From: an uncultured Collinsella sp.
Lineage (GTDB): Bacteria; Actinomycetota; Coriobacteriia; Coriobacteriales; Coriobacteriaceae
NCBI GenBank assembly: GCA_902494585.1
Contig: CABUUD010000067.1
Location: 1 to 9,827 of the forward strand
DNA: 9,827 nucleotides
Direction: 5' to 3'
A program made the translations under genes and the position numbers. How positions within the stretch are numbered: the stretch's first letter is position 1; each line of letters starts with the position of its first letter. A model generated the notes under the pieces. The model was not told where the DNA came from. It ran no database searches and saw only the letters and a list, made by a program, of their open reading frames with translations. Positions 1 to 7,613 of this stretch are shown here, one piece after another.

Positions 1-444
1 ACCACGTCCTCGTCCGTTTGCGACGATATCATGCGCGAGTTTGGCGTCACACCCATGGCCTGCTCGCCGACGGGCCACATCATCAACGGCCACACCCCGG
101 TCAAGACCACCAAAGGCGAGCAGCCCATCCGCGCCAACGGTAAGTTGCTGGTCATCGATGGCGGTTTCTGTCGCGCCTACCATCCCAAAACAGGCATCGC
201 CGGCTACACGCTCATCTCGAGCTCGCGCGGCTGCCGCCTCAAGTCACATCAGGCCTTTACCACCGTCGCCGAGGCGCTCACGCGCAACGTGGACATCGAA
301 AGCGAGACCAACCGTTTTGACCAAGCAGACCGTCGCCGCATGGTGAGCGACACCGATACCGGCGTCAAGATTCGCAGCCAGATCCAGGACCTGCGCCAAC
401 TGCTCGATGCATATAGAAACGGTGCTATCGAGGAGCGCGCCTAG
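1..444 (+). CDS. fbp: Fructose-1,6-bisphosphatase class III, C-terminal part (5' end outside window)
   Basis: This is the last 147 codons of a gene that enters from the left edge in frame 1 and ends at TAG 442-444. The family hydrolyses fructose-1,6-bisphosphate to fructose-6-phosphate, the committed gluconeogenic step, in the cytoplasm. Visible family signatures are the INGHTPVK segment followed by the GEQPI and GKLLVIDGGF stretch, then AYHPKTGIAGYTLI. These are characteristic of the C-terminal half of the large (roughly 640-670 residue) Firmicutes-type enzyme, which is unrelated in sequence to FBPase class I. An internal ATG at 31 should not be taken as the start, because the reading frame and homology-like sequence are open to base 1. 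No terminator is evident before the next gene, which follows after 78 bases, so readthrough is possible. The family call is confident; metal-binding N-terminal motifs cannot be checked here. Confidence 0.93.
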   Translation, partial: TTSSSVCDDIMREFGVTPMACSPTGHIINGHTPVKTTKGEQPIRANGKLLVIDGGFCRAYHPKTGIAGYTLISSSRGCRLKSHQAFTTVAEALTRNVDIESETNRFDQADRRRMVSDTDTGVKIRSQIQDLRQLLDAYRNGAIEERA

Positions 445-522
445 CCCCGCCTGCGCGGATTGGCTAAACTTGCTGAGTTTGTCATCCCCACGGCGCCCCG
501 GCGCCACCCTAAGGCAGGTACC

Positions 523-918
523 ATGCAAAAGCTCCTTGCGCAGATCATGAAGTTTGGCGTCGTCGGCGTCATTGCCACCGTCATCGACTTTGGCATCATG
601 AATCTGCTCCACTACGGTCTGGGCCTTAACATCCTGATCGCCAACACCAGCGGCTTTATCGTCTCGCTCATCTTTAACTACGTCGCGAGCATGAAGTACG
701 TGTTTGCGCACAAGGAGGGCATGAGCCGCCGCCGCGAGTTCATTATCTTTGTCGTGCTGTCCGTGATCGGCTTGGCGCTCAACGACGGCATCGTGCTTGC
801 GCTCAATGCCGGCTTGGGGCTCGAAGCCAATATCGCCAAGATTTGCGCCACCGCACTGGTCATGGTCTACAACTTTGTAACGCGCAAGATTTTCCTGGAG
901 GGCGAGCAGACCAAGTAG
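523..918 (+). CDS. GtrA family membrane protein (first of tandem pair)
   Basis: This 131-residue protein belongs to the GtrA-like family (PF04138), small four-helix membrane proteins. Characterised members act in transfer of lipid-linked sugars across the cytoplasmic membrane for O-antigen or wall glycan glucosylation. Four hydrophobic segments can be seen, starting with KFGVVGVIATVIDFGIMNLL and ending with the ATALVMVYNFVTRKIF segment. The signature MKYVFAHKEGMSRRREF loop lies between helices two and three, and the protein ends with FLEG as is common in the family. ATG at 523 is preferred because AAGGCAGG (511-518) sits just upstream. A TTG at 460 would add 21 residues without a ribosome binding site. 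No glycosyltransferase gene is adjacent, so the sugar substrate cannot be inferred. The paralogue at 1138-1545 shares the central loop nearly word for word. Confidence 0.88.
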   Translation: MQKLLAQIMKFGVVGVIATVIDFGIMNLLHYGLGLNILIANTSGFIVSLIFNYVASMKYVFAHKEGMSRRREFIIFVVLSVIGLALNDGIVLALNAGLGLEANIAKICATALVMVYNFVTRKIFLEGEQTK

Positions 919-1137
919 CCCGGCCTCCTCGTTGCGCTACGGGACCCGCGGATGACGCCGTCGAGTGCTGCGTTGTTCGTGGGCCTTGCTCGTTTACGGG
1001 AAGATTTGCAACGTTTGCGGATTACCTCTTGAATATTTGGCGAGTTCGTATAGTTCTTGCCAAAGACCTTACGTTTCCCATGCAAAAGCTCTAAAGTATC
1101 TCGTTGCTCGATTCATCAACGCATTGGATGTGATTAC

Positions 1138-1545
1138 GTGCGCAAGGCACTGGCACAACCTCATACCAAGCAATTCCTCAAGTTCGCTGTCGTGGGTCTC
1201 ATCTCCTTTGGCATCGACTGGGGCATGCTTATTGCGCTCGTCGAGCTGTTCCACCTCGACTTTTTGATGAGCACCACGATCTCGTTTACCACGTCTGTCG
1301 TAGTTAACTACTGGCTCAGCATGAAGTACGTGTTCGACCATCGCGAGGGTATGAGCCGCAAGCGCGAGTTCACGATCTTCACCATCCTGTCGGTGATCGG
1401 TTTGGGCCTCAACGACCTGTACATGTTTGTGGGCGTCACGTTTTTGAGCATCGGCTACCAGGCCATGAAGGCCATCGCCACATTCTTGGTCACCTGGTAC
1501 AACTACTTTAGCCGCCGCTTCTTCCTCGAGGGCGCGCAGTCGTAG
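1138..1545 (+). CDS. GtrA family membrane protein (second of tandem pair)
   Basis: This 135-residue four-helix membrane protein of the GtrA-like family (PF04138) has the same predicted role in moving lipid-linked sugars as its upstream paralogue. It shares with that protein the loop MKYVF-x-H-x-EGMSR-x-REF, the following LSVIGL-x-LND helix start, and the C-terminal AT-x-LV-x-x-YN and FLEG motifs; elsewhere it has diverged clearly. GTG at 1138 is chosen because it gives a normal family length and an N-terminus (VRKALAQ) resembling MQKLLAQ of the paralogue. The only upstream purine match is a weak GGATG. A TTG at 1057 would add 27 residues that look non-coding. A 219-base gap with AT-richer sequence separates the two genes and may hold its own promoter, but no good -35/-10 pair was found. 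A strong terminator follows 26 bases after the stop. Confidence 0.85.
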   Translation: MRKALAQPHTKQFLKFAVVGLISFGIDWGMLIALVELFHLDFLMSTTISFTTSVVVNYWLSMKYVFDHREGMSRKREFTIFTILSVIGLGLNDLYMFVGVTFLSIGYQAMKAIATFLVTWYNYFSRRFFLEGAQS

Positions 1546-1571
1546 TTTGTTCGACATTTGCTTGAAGGTAT

Positions 1572-1606
1572 AACCGGTTGGAATTCTCGTTCCAACCGGT
1601 TTTTTT
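1572..1606 (+). terminator. Rho-independent terminator after the second gtrA-like gene
   Basis: A perfect 12-base-pair stem is formed by AACCGGTTGGAA (1572-1583) and its complement TTCCAACCGGTT (1590-1601), closed by the six-base loop TTCTCG and followed directly by a T-run to 1606. It ends rightward transcription before the convergent leftward operon. Confidence 0.93.
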
Positions 1607-1645
1607 GTTTGCCGAGAGACCGGGCGACCCAGTCCTCTACGCATG

Positions 1646-1685
1646 AAAAACGGGCGGCCCGGATGTTTGTCCGAACCGCCCGTTT
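1646..1685 (-). terminator. Rho-independent terminator of the DUF4430 operon
   Basis: On the minus strand the sequence AAACGGGCGG (1685-1676) pairs with CCGCCCGTTT (1657-1648). A four-pair inner stem (1673-1670 with 1663-1660) lies beyond a two-base internal mismatch, and a loop of six closes it. The minus-strand T-run at 1650-1646 follows. It lies 21 bases beyond the TAA of the small DUF4430 gene. Confidence 0.88.
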
Positions 1686-1705
1686 GACGTGTTATGTCGA
1701 GGCAT

Positions 1706-2566
1706 TTAGCCCGTTACGTAATACCAGACGACACTGTCGCCGTTGGATAAGACATAGTTACTGCACGCCGTCATGGGCGTTACGCCGTTAACGGAGTACA
1801 TCCAGCCACTCGTGCCGCCGTGCTCCTTCTCGGCCAAACCGCCAATAGCGGCGACATACGTGCCATACGACGAGCCGTGCGCATTCACGGAAAGGCCCAG
1901 GGCGCACAGGGCATCGTAGACCGTAGCACCCTCGTTGAAGGTGAAGGTACCGCCAGAAGACACAGGATTGCCTACGGCGCTCGATGTGACCGAAACCGTC
2001 ACCGTGACGTAGCCAGACTGCTGCGAGCCGTCCTGATTGCCCGCAGAGGCGCCGCCACTGTTGGATGCAGACCCACCGCCAGACACCGAGCCACCGCCCG
2101 AAGAAGAGCCGTCAGAAGAACTCGATCCACCAGCGGATTCGGAGCCCTGTCCGGCAGACGTGTTGTTGGACTTCTTGCCACCCTTGCCTTCGGACTTCTT
2201 CTCCTTCGAATCCTTTTTTGAGTCCTTCGACCCGTCCTTCGCATTGTCCGAAGATTTGGAGTCCTTGGGCGCAGCCTTGCCCGAAGCGGTAATCGAGCCG
2301 GAAACCGACGCATCCTTGGCAACGACGCTCTCCCCTGTCACAGCCCGCGCAATCCAGTCGATGGACCATGCACCGCTGACAGAGGGGTGGACAAAACCCA
2401 ACGAGACGACAATGAGTCCAATACAGGCAGCCGTCAGGGTGCCAACAAGTGCCTTGCGCCGCGGGGCGGACGCCGCCGAAGCGGCGCCCTTTTGCTTTGT
2501 ATCGTCAAGCTGGATGAACGACGAGTCGGGCTGCTTGGACTCGGCGTCCTGTGGCTTATTGGACAC
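1706..2566 (-). CDS. Membrane-anchored DUF4430 (transcobalamin-like C-terminal domain) surface protein
   Basis: This 286-residue protein has a short charged cytoplasmic N-terminus (1-36), one transmembrane segment (about 39-59, ALVGTLTAACIGLIVVSLGF) and a long linker. The linker is first rich in Lys, Asp and Ser (about 85-135), then in Gly and Ser (about 140-185). A C-terminal DUF4430 domain follows (about 186-286), with hallmark GATVYDAL, the GGTSGWMYSVNG turn and the final NGDSVVWYYV strand. DUF4430 is related to the beta-domain of transcobalamin and intrinsic factor. The protein is therefore predicted to display a small ligand-binding, probably corrinoid-binding, domain outside the membrane; binding is inferred from family and from the riboswitch upstream. 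GTG at 2566 is chosen because AGGTGAGG lies immediately upstream (2577-2570). GTG at 2575 would abut the previous stop and lacks such a site. The spacing makes translation coupled to the large gene likely. Confidence 0.85.
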   Translation of the reverse strand: MSNKPQDAESKQPDSSFIQLDDTKQKGAASAASAPRRKALVGTLTAACIGLIVVSLGFVHPSVSGAWSIDWIARAVTGESVVAKDASVSGSITASGKAAPKDSKSSDNAKDGSKDSKKDSKEKKSEGKGGKKSNNTSAGQGSESAGGSSSSDGSSSGGGSVSGGGSASNSGGASAGNQDGSQQSGYVTVTVSVTSSAVGNPVSSGGTFTFNEGATVYDALCALGLSVNAHGSSYGTYVAAIGGLAEKEHGGTSGWMYSVNGVTPMTACSNYVLSNGDSVVWYYVTG

Positions 2567-2569
2567 AGC

Positions 2570-2577
2570 CCTCACCT
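2570..2577 (-). promoter_or_regulatory. Shine-Dalgarno site spanning the stop codon of the large gene
   Basis: AGGTGAGG on the minus strand lies three to five bases before GTG 2566 and overlaps the TAG stop (2578-2576) of the large gene. Ribosomes ending on the large gene would uncover or directly use it. This decides the start of the small DUF4430 gene. Confidence 0.7.
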
Positions 2578-5500
2578 ACCGACGCTTGGTAAACACGAAC
2601 ACGCCGATGACGGCGAGACCGATCACGCCGGCCGCTACGCCGACAATGGCAAGCGGATTGAAGCCGGACTCCTGTGCCGGAGCCGCAGCGGGCTTCTTGG
2701 CAGTGGCCGCAGCAGACGAGCCCGTGTCGGACTTGGAGCTGGACTTGCTGGACTTCTTATCGGACTTCTTATCCTTCTTTTTGGAATCCTTACCGTCCTT
2801 GGACTTGGTCGTGGTCGACGACACAGGCTTCTGACCCGGAGCAACAGCGCCGCCAGCCTGCTGGCCGTTTGTGCCGTTACCGGAGCCAGAACCAGCACCG
2901 ACATTACCCGAGCCGCTATTGGAGCCAGAGCCACCGTTACCGCCAGGGTTAACGGCATTCTTGGTCCACTTGGCATACAGCGTCATATCCGCCGTCACCG
3001 CAGCGCTAAAGTCACACGCCTTTGTGCAGGCAGCATCGGTGTACCAACCGGCAAAGGTGTAACCCTTGCACCACGGCTTAGTCAAGGGCTCCGTCGCCGC
3101 CTTGCCTTCCTTCACGCGTTGAGAATCGGGCATCGCCGCATCCTTACCGTTGGCGTCGAACGTCACGGTATAGCGCTTGACCCTTTGGCCATTACCCTTG
3201 ACAGCAAACAGCTTGCCCGAGTCATTGACATAGTAGAGCGAGCCATCGGATCCGACCGAAATAGAAGCCATGCAGTACTGCTGGTCGCCCGCCGCGGGCG
3301 TATAAAGCAGCTCGGCCTCGTCGTCGCCAATACGGTAGCGATAGATGCCGCCCGGATTGTTGTTGGACGTAAAGTAGACGTACGTCTCGCCATTCTGGAC
3401 AGAAACAACCGGCTGCGACTTTACGTCACCGCCGCCCGAAGTTCCCTGGCGAATGTAGCTACCGTCCGCCTTGCAAATGGAATAGTCGACAGTAAGCGTC
3501 TCGGCATCAATCACTACAAGCTGACCGTAGTAATACGTGTACTTGTTCTGATAGCCGCCCATAAAGGACTCGGTCGATGCGCCTCCGACCACAATCTTGC
3601 CGTTGACCAACACCGGCGTCGAGGTCGAGCTGCTGCCAAACGTCACCTTGCCAAGCTCGGAAAGCGTTCCGTCCGTTCCAACGGAAAGCTTATGCAAAAT
3701 GCCATCGGCGCTCACGACATAAGCGATCGATCCATCGACCAGCACCGTCGTGCGTACGCGGTCGGCAATCTTGAGCGACGCAACGGTCTTTCCAGTTTCG
3801 GGGTCGACCGTACTCACCGTGCCCGAATCGTCCGCAATGACACCATAGTTACCCGAGAACGCCAAGCCGGCCCAATAGTAGCCCTTGCTGTTCTCGTTCT
3901 TATGCTGCCACATAACCTCGCCGTCAGAAATGCGCACGCAGAGCAGATAGCCATCGCTCGAATCAGTCCAGCTGGCCGAAGCAGTACCAAAATAGGCAAA
4001 GCCGTCACGAACCGTAATGGACGCAAGAGACTGCTGAGCACCATCGGGGCCAGCAGGCAACTCATCGGTAACCCAAACCGTCGCCAGAGCATCAACCGTC
4101 AGCGCCTGCAGACGGCCGCACGAAAGCGGCACGAGTACGACGCCGCCAGTGTATACCATACGCGAGGTCGTATCGATCTTTGCTGCTAAAGGCGATTCGG
4201 CAACGGTCTCACCCGTGTCGACATTCTTCTTGAGCAACTTGGAACCAACGGCCACATAAAGATAATCACCAACCAGCAACGGGTCGGAAATACCCTTGCT
4301 CCATTCGTTCGAGCCCTTGAGCTCGCTCACCCATTTTGCCTCGGCGTCCTTCGTGGGCACAGGAGCGTCGGTTACTTTGTCGGCGCTCGTAAAGCCCGAC
4401 CAATCGCTATCCCAATTGGGGCGCGCAGCGCCAGGGTTCAAAACTACGCCGTCAAGCGGTTTCTCACTATCGGACGCGTAGACAAACTGGATGTTGTCGC
4501 CGGGCTTGAGCACAACCTGGTCGGCACCAACCTTGGAATAATCGCCATTGACGTAGAGCTGCCAATAGCGACCCGATTCCTTATCCCACCCATAACTTTT
4601 GCCGTAAGACGACGTAATGCTCGACAGGTAGAAATAGCCGTCCTTCTCCGGCGTCTTGAGATCGTACTTGAGGCCCGAAGCCTTCAGCGCCATCGCCGTC
4701 AGGTCGGCAGCAGTCGCGCCGCTCTGGAGTTTCGCGTCGTTGAGGGAGTACCAGACCGAAGTCTTCTTGTTAGCATCGGGACCAATCAAGCTCAACGAGG
4801 CTTTGACCTTTGCCTGCCCAATCTCGTCAAGACTGGTACCAAAAGCGGAATAGTAGAGCACGACGCTATCGCCGGGGGCGAGGTGAACCTGGCCGGCGCC
4901 GACCTCAGACGCCTTCCCGTTAACAAAAAGCTGCCAGTACTTGCCCGTCGACGCATTCCAGCCCAGCTTGCGACCATCCGCCGAAGTGATATCACTCAGA
5001 TAGTACCCTGCCGTGCCCACACCGGTCGCGGTATGGGTCATGCCCTTTAGAGCGTCCTCAATCATATCGCCGGCAGTCGAACCGTAAACGACGCTCTTGG
5101 CGGAATCGGCCCAAACCTCGTCGTTGCCGTCGGCGTCGATGCCAACGAGCATAAAGGCAACGGAAATCTTGGGGTCGGAATGATCGACCGTGCCAACAAC
5201 GCGATACGTCGCCTTAACGCTCTGGTTAATGAGGCTCTGCAGCTTAGCGTTCTCGGGATGCGCCTTCGCCAGAGATTCGTACTTGGCGTACGTCAGGTTG
5301 CTCTCGACCGTAACAAGGGTATCGGCCTTGGGGCGCGTCACCTTAAGGTTTTCGTTCGAGATGACCGAGGTGTCGCTCGTGCGGTACGTGCGCCAGTCGT
5401 TCCCCGACATATCATCGTATCCAGGAAGGTCTGCCGCCACAACGCCGGACAGCTTGCTGTCCTTACCCTTGCGGTACTCAATGCCGCCATCCGCCGTAGG

Positions 5501-7474
5501 AACTGCCTCGGCAAAAGTCGACAGATTCTCGGTAACCGCGTCAACCGAAGCGTTAGCGCCGAGCAGAGATTTTGCGTAGGCATCCTTGACCTGCTGCATA
5601 AATGCCACAGCTTGGTCAATCTCGGAATCCGAAATGGGCTTAACCTTGATGGCGATATCGCGCGTGACGGTTATGCCGTCCTTGGCAAGCGTAGCCGTAA
5701 TGACTGCCTCATTCGAGGAGCCTTCGATATCACGGGTAACAACCACGCGGTAGCCGTTGACCTTCGCAACAGCCTCATTGCTCGATGTATAGGAGAGCTT
5801 GGCGCCGGACGGAGCGTCGATGCCAGAACGACGGGTATTGGGCAGCTGGAGATCGCCCTCGACGGCATTGGCATCGACTTCTTTTTTGGTCTCAAAATCC
5901 TTGAGCACAATGCGGTCGAGCGCAGCTGACAGCTCGGCCTTTTCGGCATCGATCTGCTCCTGAGTTTTCGCCTTGACGGTATAGTCGACCAGATAAGCCG
6001 TCCCATTTGACGGGGCATTACCGTAGCCAGGGACCGCCAGTGAAAGCGTAGCCGTAAACTGAGCAGTCTGATCGGTCATACCGTGGGTATATGTAACCGT
6101 CGGATCGCCGTAACTGGAATTCACCTTGGCAACGGAGTCATCAAGACTCATCCAGTCAATAGAAGCAACCTTGACACCGTTGATGCTGATTGAGCTGGGA
6201 AGCGTTCCCCGAGCAACGTCCGCCTCGATTTCGTCGGGCAGGCCCTCAACATGAGCCCATGCTGCCTTTAAGTAGGCAACAACTTTGCTGCCGTCCCATG
6301 CGAGCGTCGATGCGCGACCGGGTGTATACGACATACTCTCGGAGCCAAGCGTCAGCGTATACGTCGGCGTAAACTGGCGAAGCAGCGAGTAATCAAGCGC
6401 GGAAGTCTTATCTGCAGGAGACAGGAAGAAATAGGAGATCTTTCCATCATCCGCGATGCCGCCATCCTGCTGGGGATCGCGACCGCCATAGGTTACGCCC
6501 GCAAGCGAAACCTTGATATCCGAGTAGCCCAGGTTGGCAAGCTTCGCCGAAAGCATGGAGCAGATGTTGGTATCGGTCTCCTGAGACGGATTGGGATACC
6601 AGCCCGAATAGCCATCGGACTTAAGCTTCGCAACCGCCTCGTCCAGCTTCTTAGCCTCATCAGACTTGGGGGCTTCGGGTTCGGCAGGAGCCTCTACGGG
6701 ATACTTGAGGCTTGCCGTGAACTTGTGGTCACCAGCACCGTCACCATGCGTAACGCGGCACGCAACGTATTTACCAGCAAGATTAGAGGTCAGCTTGAGT
6801 TCACGAGCAGTTGCGCCTTCGATAGCAGTGTAGCCTAACGCCGCCGGATCGGACGACTGGCTGTTGCCAACATACCACTGGTAACCAAGTTGATCGTACT
6901 CGTACGACGAAATCTCGACGTTGTCCCATTCGTCGTCGTCCCAATAATAGGCTGCGACCTTAACGGTATCGCCAACCTTGGCGATACCGCTGCCATAGGC
7001 AAGCCCGTTGCCGTCAGCATCAACAATTTCAGCCGAGTCAACGGTTACGTATGCCGAACGCGCGGAAACGGCGACGGAGTCCGACGAATCACCCTGCTCG
7101 GAAGCGACAGATGCCGGGGCGGCCAAACCCTCTGTATCGGTAGCATCACCGGCCGTCGCGTTATCGCTGCCAGCGGCATTTTCGGCAGCATCATCGTCGG
7201 CGCCATCGACAGCAGCGCTCGCCGCCGTACTGTTCGCGCCGGTATCAGCGGCAGCAGCGCCATCGTCGGCCGCCGTGCCCTCGCCGCCCGTTGCGACCTG
7301 AGCCACGGCATCGGCAACGCCCTCGGCGCCCTCGGCCCAAAGTTGCGCCGGCGTGGTGCCAAAAGCCATGGCAAAAGCCAGGAACGCCACCAGACCGCGC
7401 TTGGCTACGCCACGGGCAATCGCTCCATGACGACGCCACGAGGCGCGCTGGCTCTCGTCCTCAAACATATCCAT
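2576..7474 (-). CDS. Giant secreted, membrane-anchored surface protein: Ig-like, two DUF4430 domains, PQQ-like beta-propeller, InlB repeat
   Basis: This 1632-residue protein is exported by a signal peptide (hydrophobic stretch about 28-41, likely cleavage after QLWA at 47) and held by a C-terminal helix (about 1606-1627) ending in KRR. In order: an acidic Ala/Asp/Gly linker (48-140); an Ig-like fold (about 142-260, YQWY and AGKYVACRVT); a QETDTN/GGIADDG module typical of this surface-protein class (about 270-500); an atypical Ig-like domain (about 505-612, TSSNEAVAKV); another related module with VTRP (about 619-762); two DUF4430 domains (about 762-875 and 888-999, each with YWQL-[FY]-VNG and PGD); a PQQ-like beta-propeller of seven or eight blades (about 1045-1427); an InlB-type repeat (about 1435-1503, FAGWYTD and LYAKW); then Gly/Ser and Lys/Ser linkers. 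No LPxTG motif is present. A cobalamin riboswitch lies upstream, suggesting surface corrinoid capture. Start: ATG 7474 has AGGAG four bases upstream. ATG 7468 is nearly equivalent. ATG 7555, behind a GGAGGGAAGGGGGA tract, would lengthen the protein by 27 residues. Confidence 0.87.
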   Translation of the reverse strand: MDMFEDESQRASWRRHGAIARGVAKRGLVAFLAFAMAFGTTPAQLWAEGAEGVADAVAQVATGGEGTAADDGAAAADTGANSTAASAAVDGADDDAAENAAGSDNATAGDATDTEGLAAPASVASEQGDSSDSVAVSARSAYVTVDSAEIVDADGNGLAYGSGIAKVGDTVKVAAYYWDDDEWDNVEISSYEYDQLGYQWYVGNSQSSDPAALGYTAIEGATARELKLTSNLAGKYVACRVTHGDGAGDHKFTASLKYPVEAPAEPEAPKSDEAKKLDEAVAKLKSDGYSGWYPNPSQETDTNICSMLSAKLANLGYSDIKVSLAGVTYGGRDPQQDGGIADDGKISYFFLSPADKTSALDYSLLRQFTPTYTLTLGSESMSYTPGRASTLAWDGSKVVAYLKAAWAHVEGLPDEIEADVARGTLPSSISINGVKVASIDWMSLDDSVAKVNSSYGDPTVTYTHGMTDQTAQFTATLSLAVPGYGNAPSNGTAYLVDYTVKAKTQEQIDAEKAELSAALDRIVLKDFETKKEVDANAVEGDLQLPNTRRSGIDAPSGAKLSYTSSNEAVAKVNGYRVVVTRDIEGSSNEAVITATLAKDGITVTRDIAIKVKPISDSEIDQAVAFMQQVKDAYAKSLLGANASVDAVTENLSTFAEAVPTADGGIEYRKGKDSKLSGVVAADLPGYDDMSGNDWRTYRTSDTSVISNENLKVTRPKADTLVTVESNLTYAKYESLAKAHPENAKLQSLINQSVKATYRVVGTVDHSDPKISVAFMLVGIDADGNDEVWADSAKSVVYGSTAGDMIEDALKGMTHTATGVGTAGYYLSDITSADGRKLGWNASTGKYWQLFVNGKASEVGAGQVHLAPGDSVVLYYSAFGTSLDEIGQAKVKASLSLIGPDANKKTSVWYSLNDAKLQSGATAADLTAMALKASGLKYDLKTPEKDGYFYLSSITSSYGKSYGWDKESGRYWQLYVNGDYSKVGADQVVLKPGDNIQFVYASDSEKPLDGVVLNPGAARPNWDSDWSGFTSADKVTDAPVPTKDAEAKWVSELKGSNEWSKGISDPLLVGDYLYVAVGSKLLKKNVDTGETVAESPLAAKIDTTSRMVYTGGVVLVPLSCGRLQALTVDALATVWVTDELPAGPDGAQQSLASITVRDGFAYFGTASASWTDSSDGYLLCVRISDGEVMWQHKNENSKGYYWAGLAFSGNYGVIADDSGTVSTVDPETGKTVASLKIADRVRTTVLVDGSIAYVVSADGILHKLSVGTDGTLSELGKVTFGSSSTSTPVLVNGKIVVGGASTESFMGGYQNKYTYYYGQLVVIDAETLTVDYSICKADGSYIRQGTSGGGDVKSQPVVSVQNGETYVYFTSNNNPGGIYRYRIGDDEAELLYTPAAGDQQYCMASISVGSDGSLYYVNDSGKLFAVKGNGQRVKRYTVTFDANGKDAAMPDSQRVKEGKAATEPLTKPWCKGYTFAGWYTDAACTKACDFSAAVTADMTLYAKWTKNAVNPGGNGGSGSNSGSGNVGAGSGSGNGTNGQQAGGAVAPGQKPVSSTTTKSKDGKDSKKKDKKSDKKSSKSSSKSDTGSSAAATAKKPAAAPAQESGFNPLAIVGVAAGVIGLAVIGVFVFTKRR
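4471..4810 (-). repeat. Second DUF4430 repeat of the large surface protein (coding)
   Basis: This stretch encodes roughly residues 888-1000 of the large protein and is the second of two tandem DUF4430 units; the first is encoded at about 4850-5190. The two share the pattern GYxYLSxIxS, then GW at the next strand, then YWQL-[FY]-VNG, S-x-VGA-x-QV-x-L-x-PGD, which points to an internal duplication that has since diverged. Edges are approximate. Confidence 0.7.
4850..5190 (-). repeat. First DUF4430 repeat of the large surface protein (coding)
   Basis: This encodes roughly residues 762-875 of the large protein, with GYYLSDITSADG, KYWQLFVNG and VGAGQVHLAPGD as landmarks. It is followed after a short linker by the second copy. 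The conserved aromatic and Asn-Gly positions are those used to recognise DUF4430. Edges are approximate. Confidence 0.7.
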
Positions 7475-7478
7475 TTGT

Positions 7479-7483
7479 CTCCT
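7479..7483 (-). promoter_or_regulatory. Shine-Dalgarno site for the large surface-protein gene
   Basis: AGGAG on the minus strand lies four bases before ATG 7474 and ten before ATG 7468. It supports one of these as the start. A competing purine tract at 7575-7561 (GGAGGGAAGGGGGA) precedes ATG 7555, which itself sits in the loop of a possible ACCCC-GATG-GGGGT hairpin. Confidence 0.55.
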
Positions 7484-7613
7484 ACTGTCTGCACTTGGAG
7501 CATTGCCCAGCGGCTGCCCCACGTCATCGCGCATATTGCGCTCGAGTACCCCCATCGGGGTCCCCCTTCCCTCCAGAGCCCAACGCGTACCGGCGGCATG
7601 CGCCGCGGCCGCG

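Noticed and set aside
492..505. Repeated GGCGCC blocks before the first gtrA-like gene
   Set aside because: The two palindromes are two bases apart and make at best a four-pair hairpin without a T-run, so neither a terminator nor an operator can be supported.
1026..1054. Possible promoter before the second gtrA-like gene (TATAGT at 1049-1054)
   Set aside because: The nearest -35-like hexamer, TTGAAT at 1029-1034, leaves a spacer of only 14 bases, and no match lies at 16-18 bases.
2400..2450. Possible lipobox (LTAAC) in the small DUF4430 protein
   Set aside because: The -3 position is Thr, the hydrophobic stretch before the Cys is only about six residues, and a long hydrophobic run continues after it. 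A plain transmembrane anchor fits better.
2387..4189. A 600-codon open frame on the plus strand opposite the large surface-protein gene
   Set aside because: Its product is a low-complexity, Arg/Leu/Ile-rich mirror of a well-supported gene with recognisable domains; it arises from the high-GC codon bias of the other strand. The same applies to the long plus-strand frames at 5180-5929, 6890-7792 and 8562-9674.
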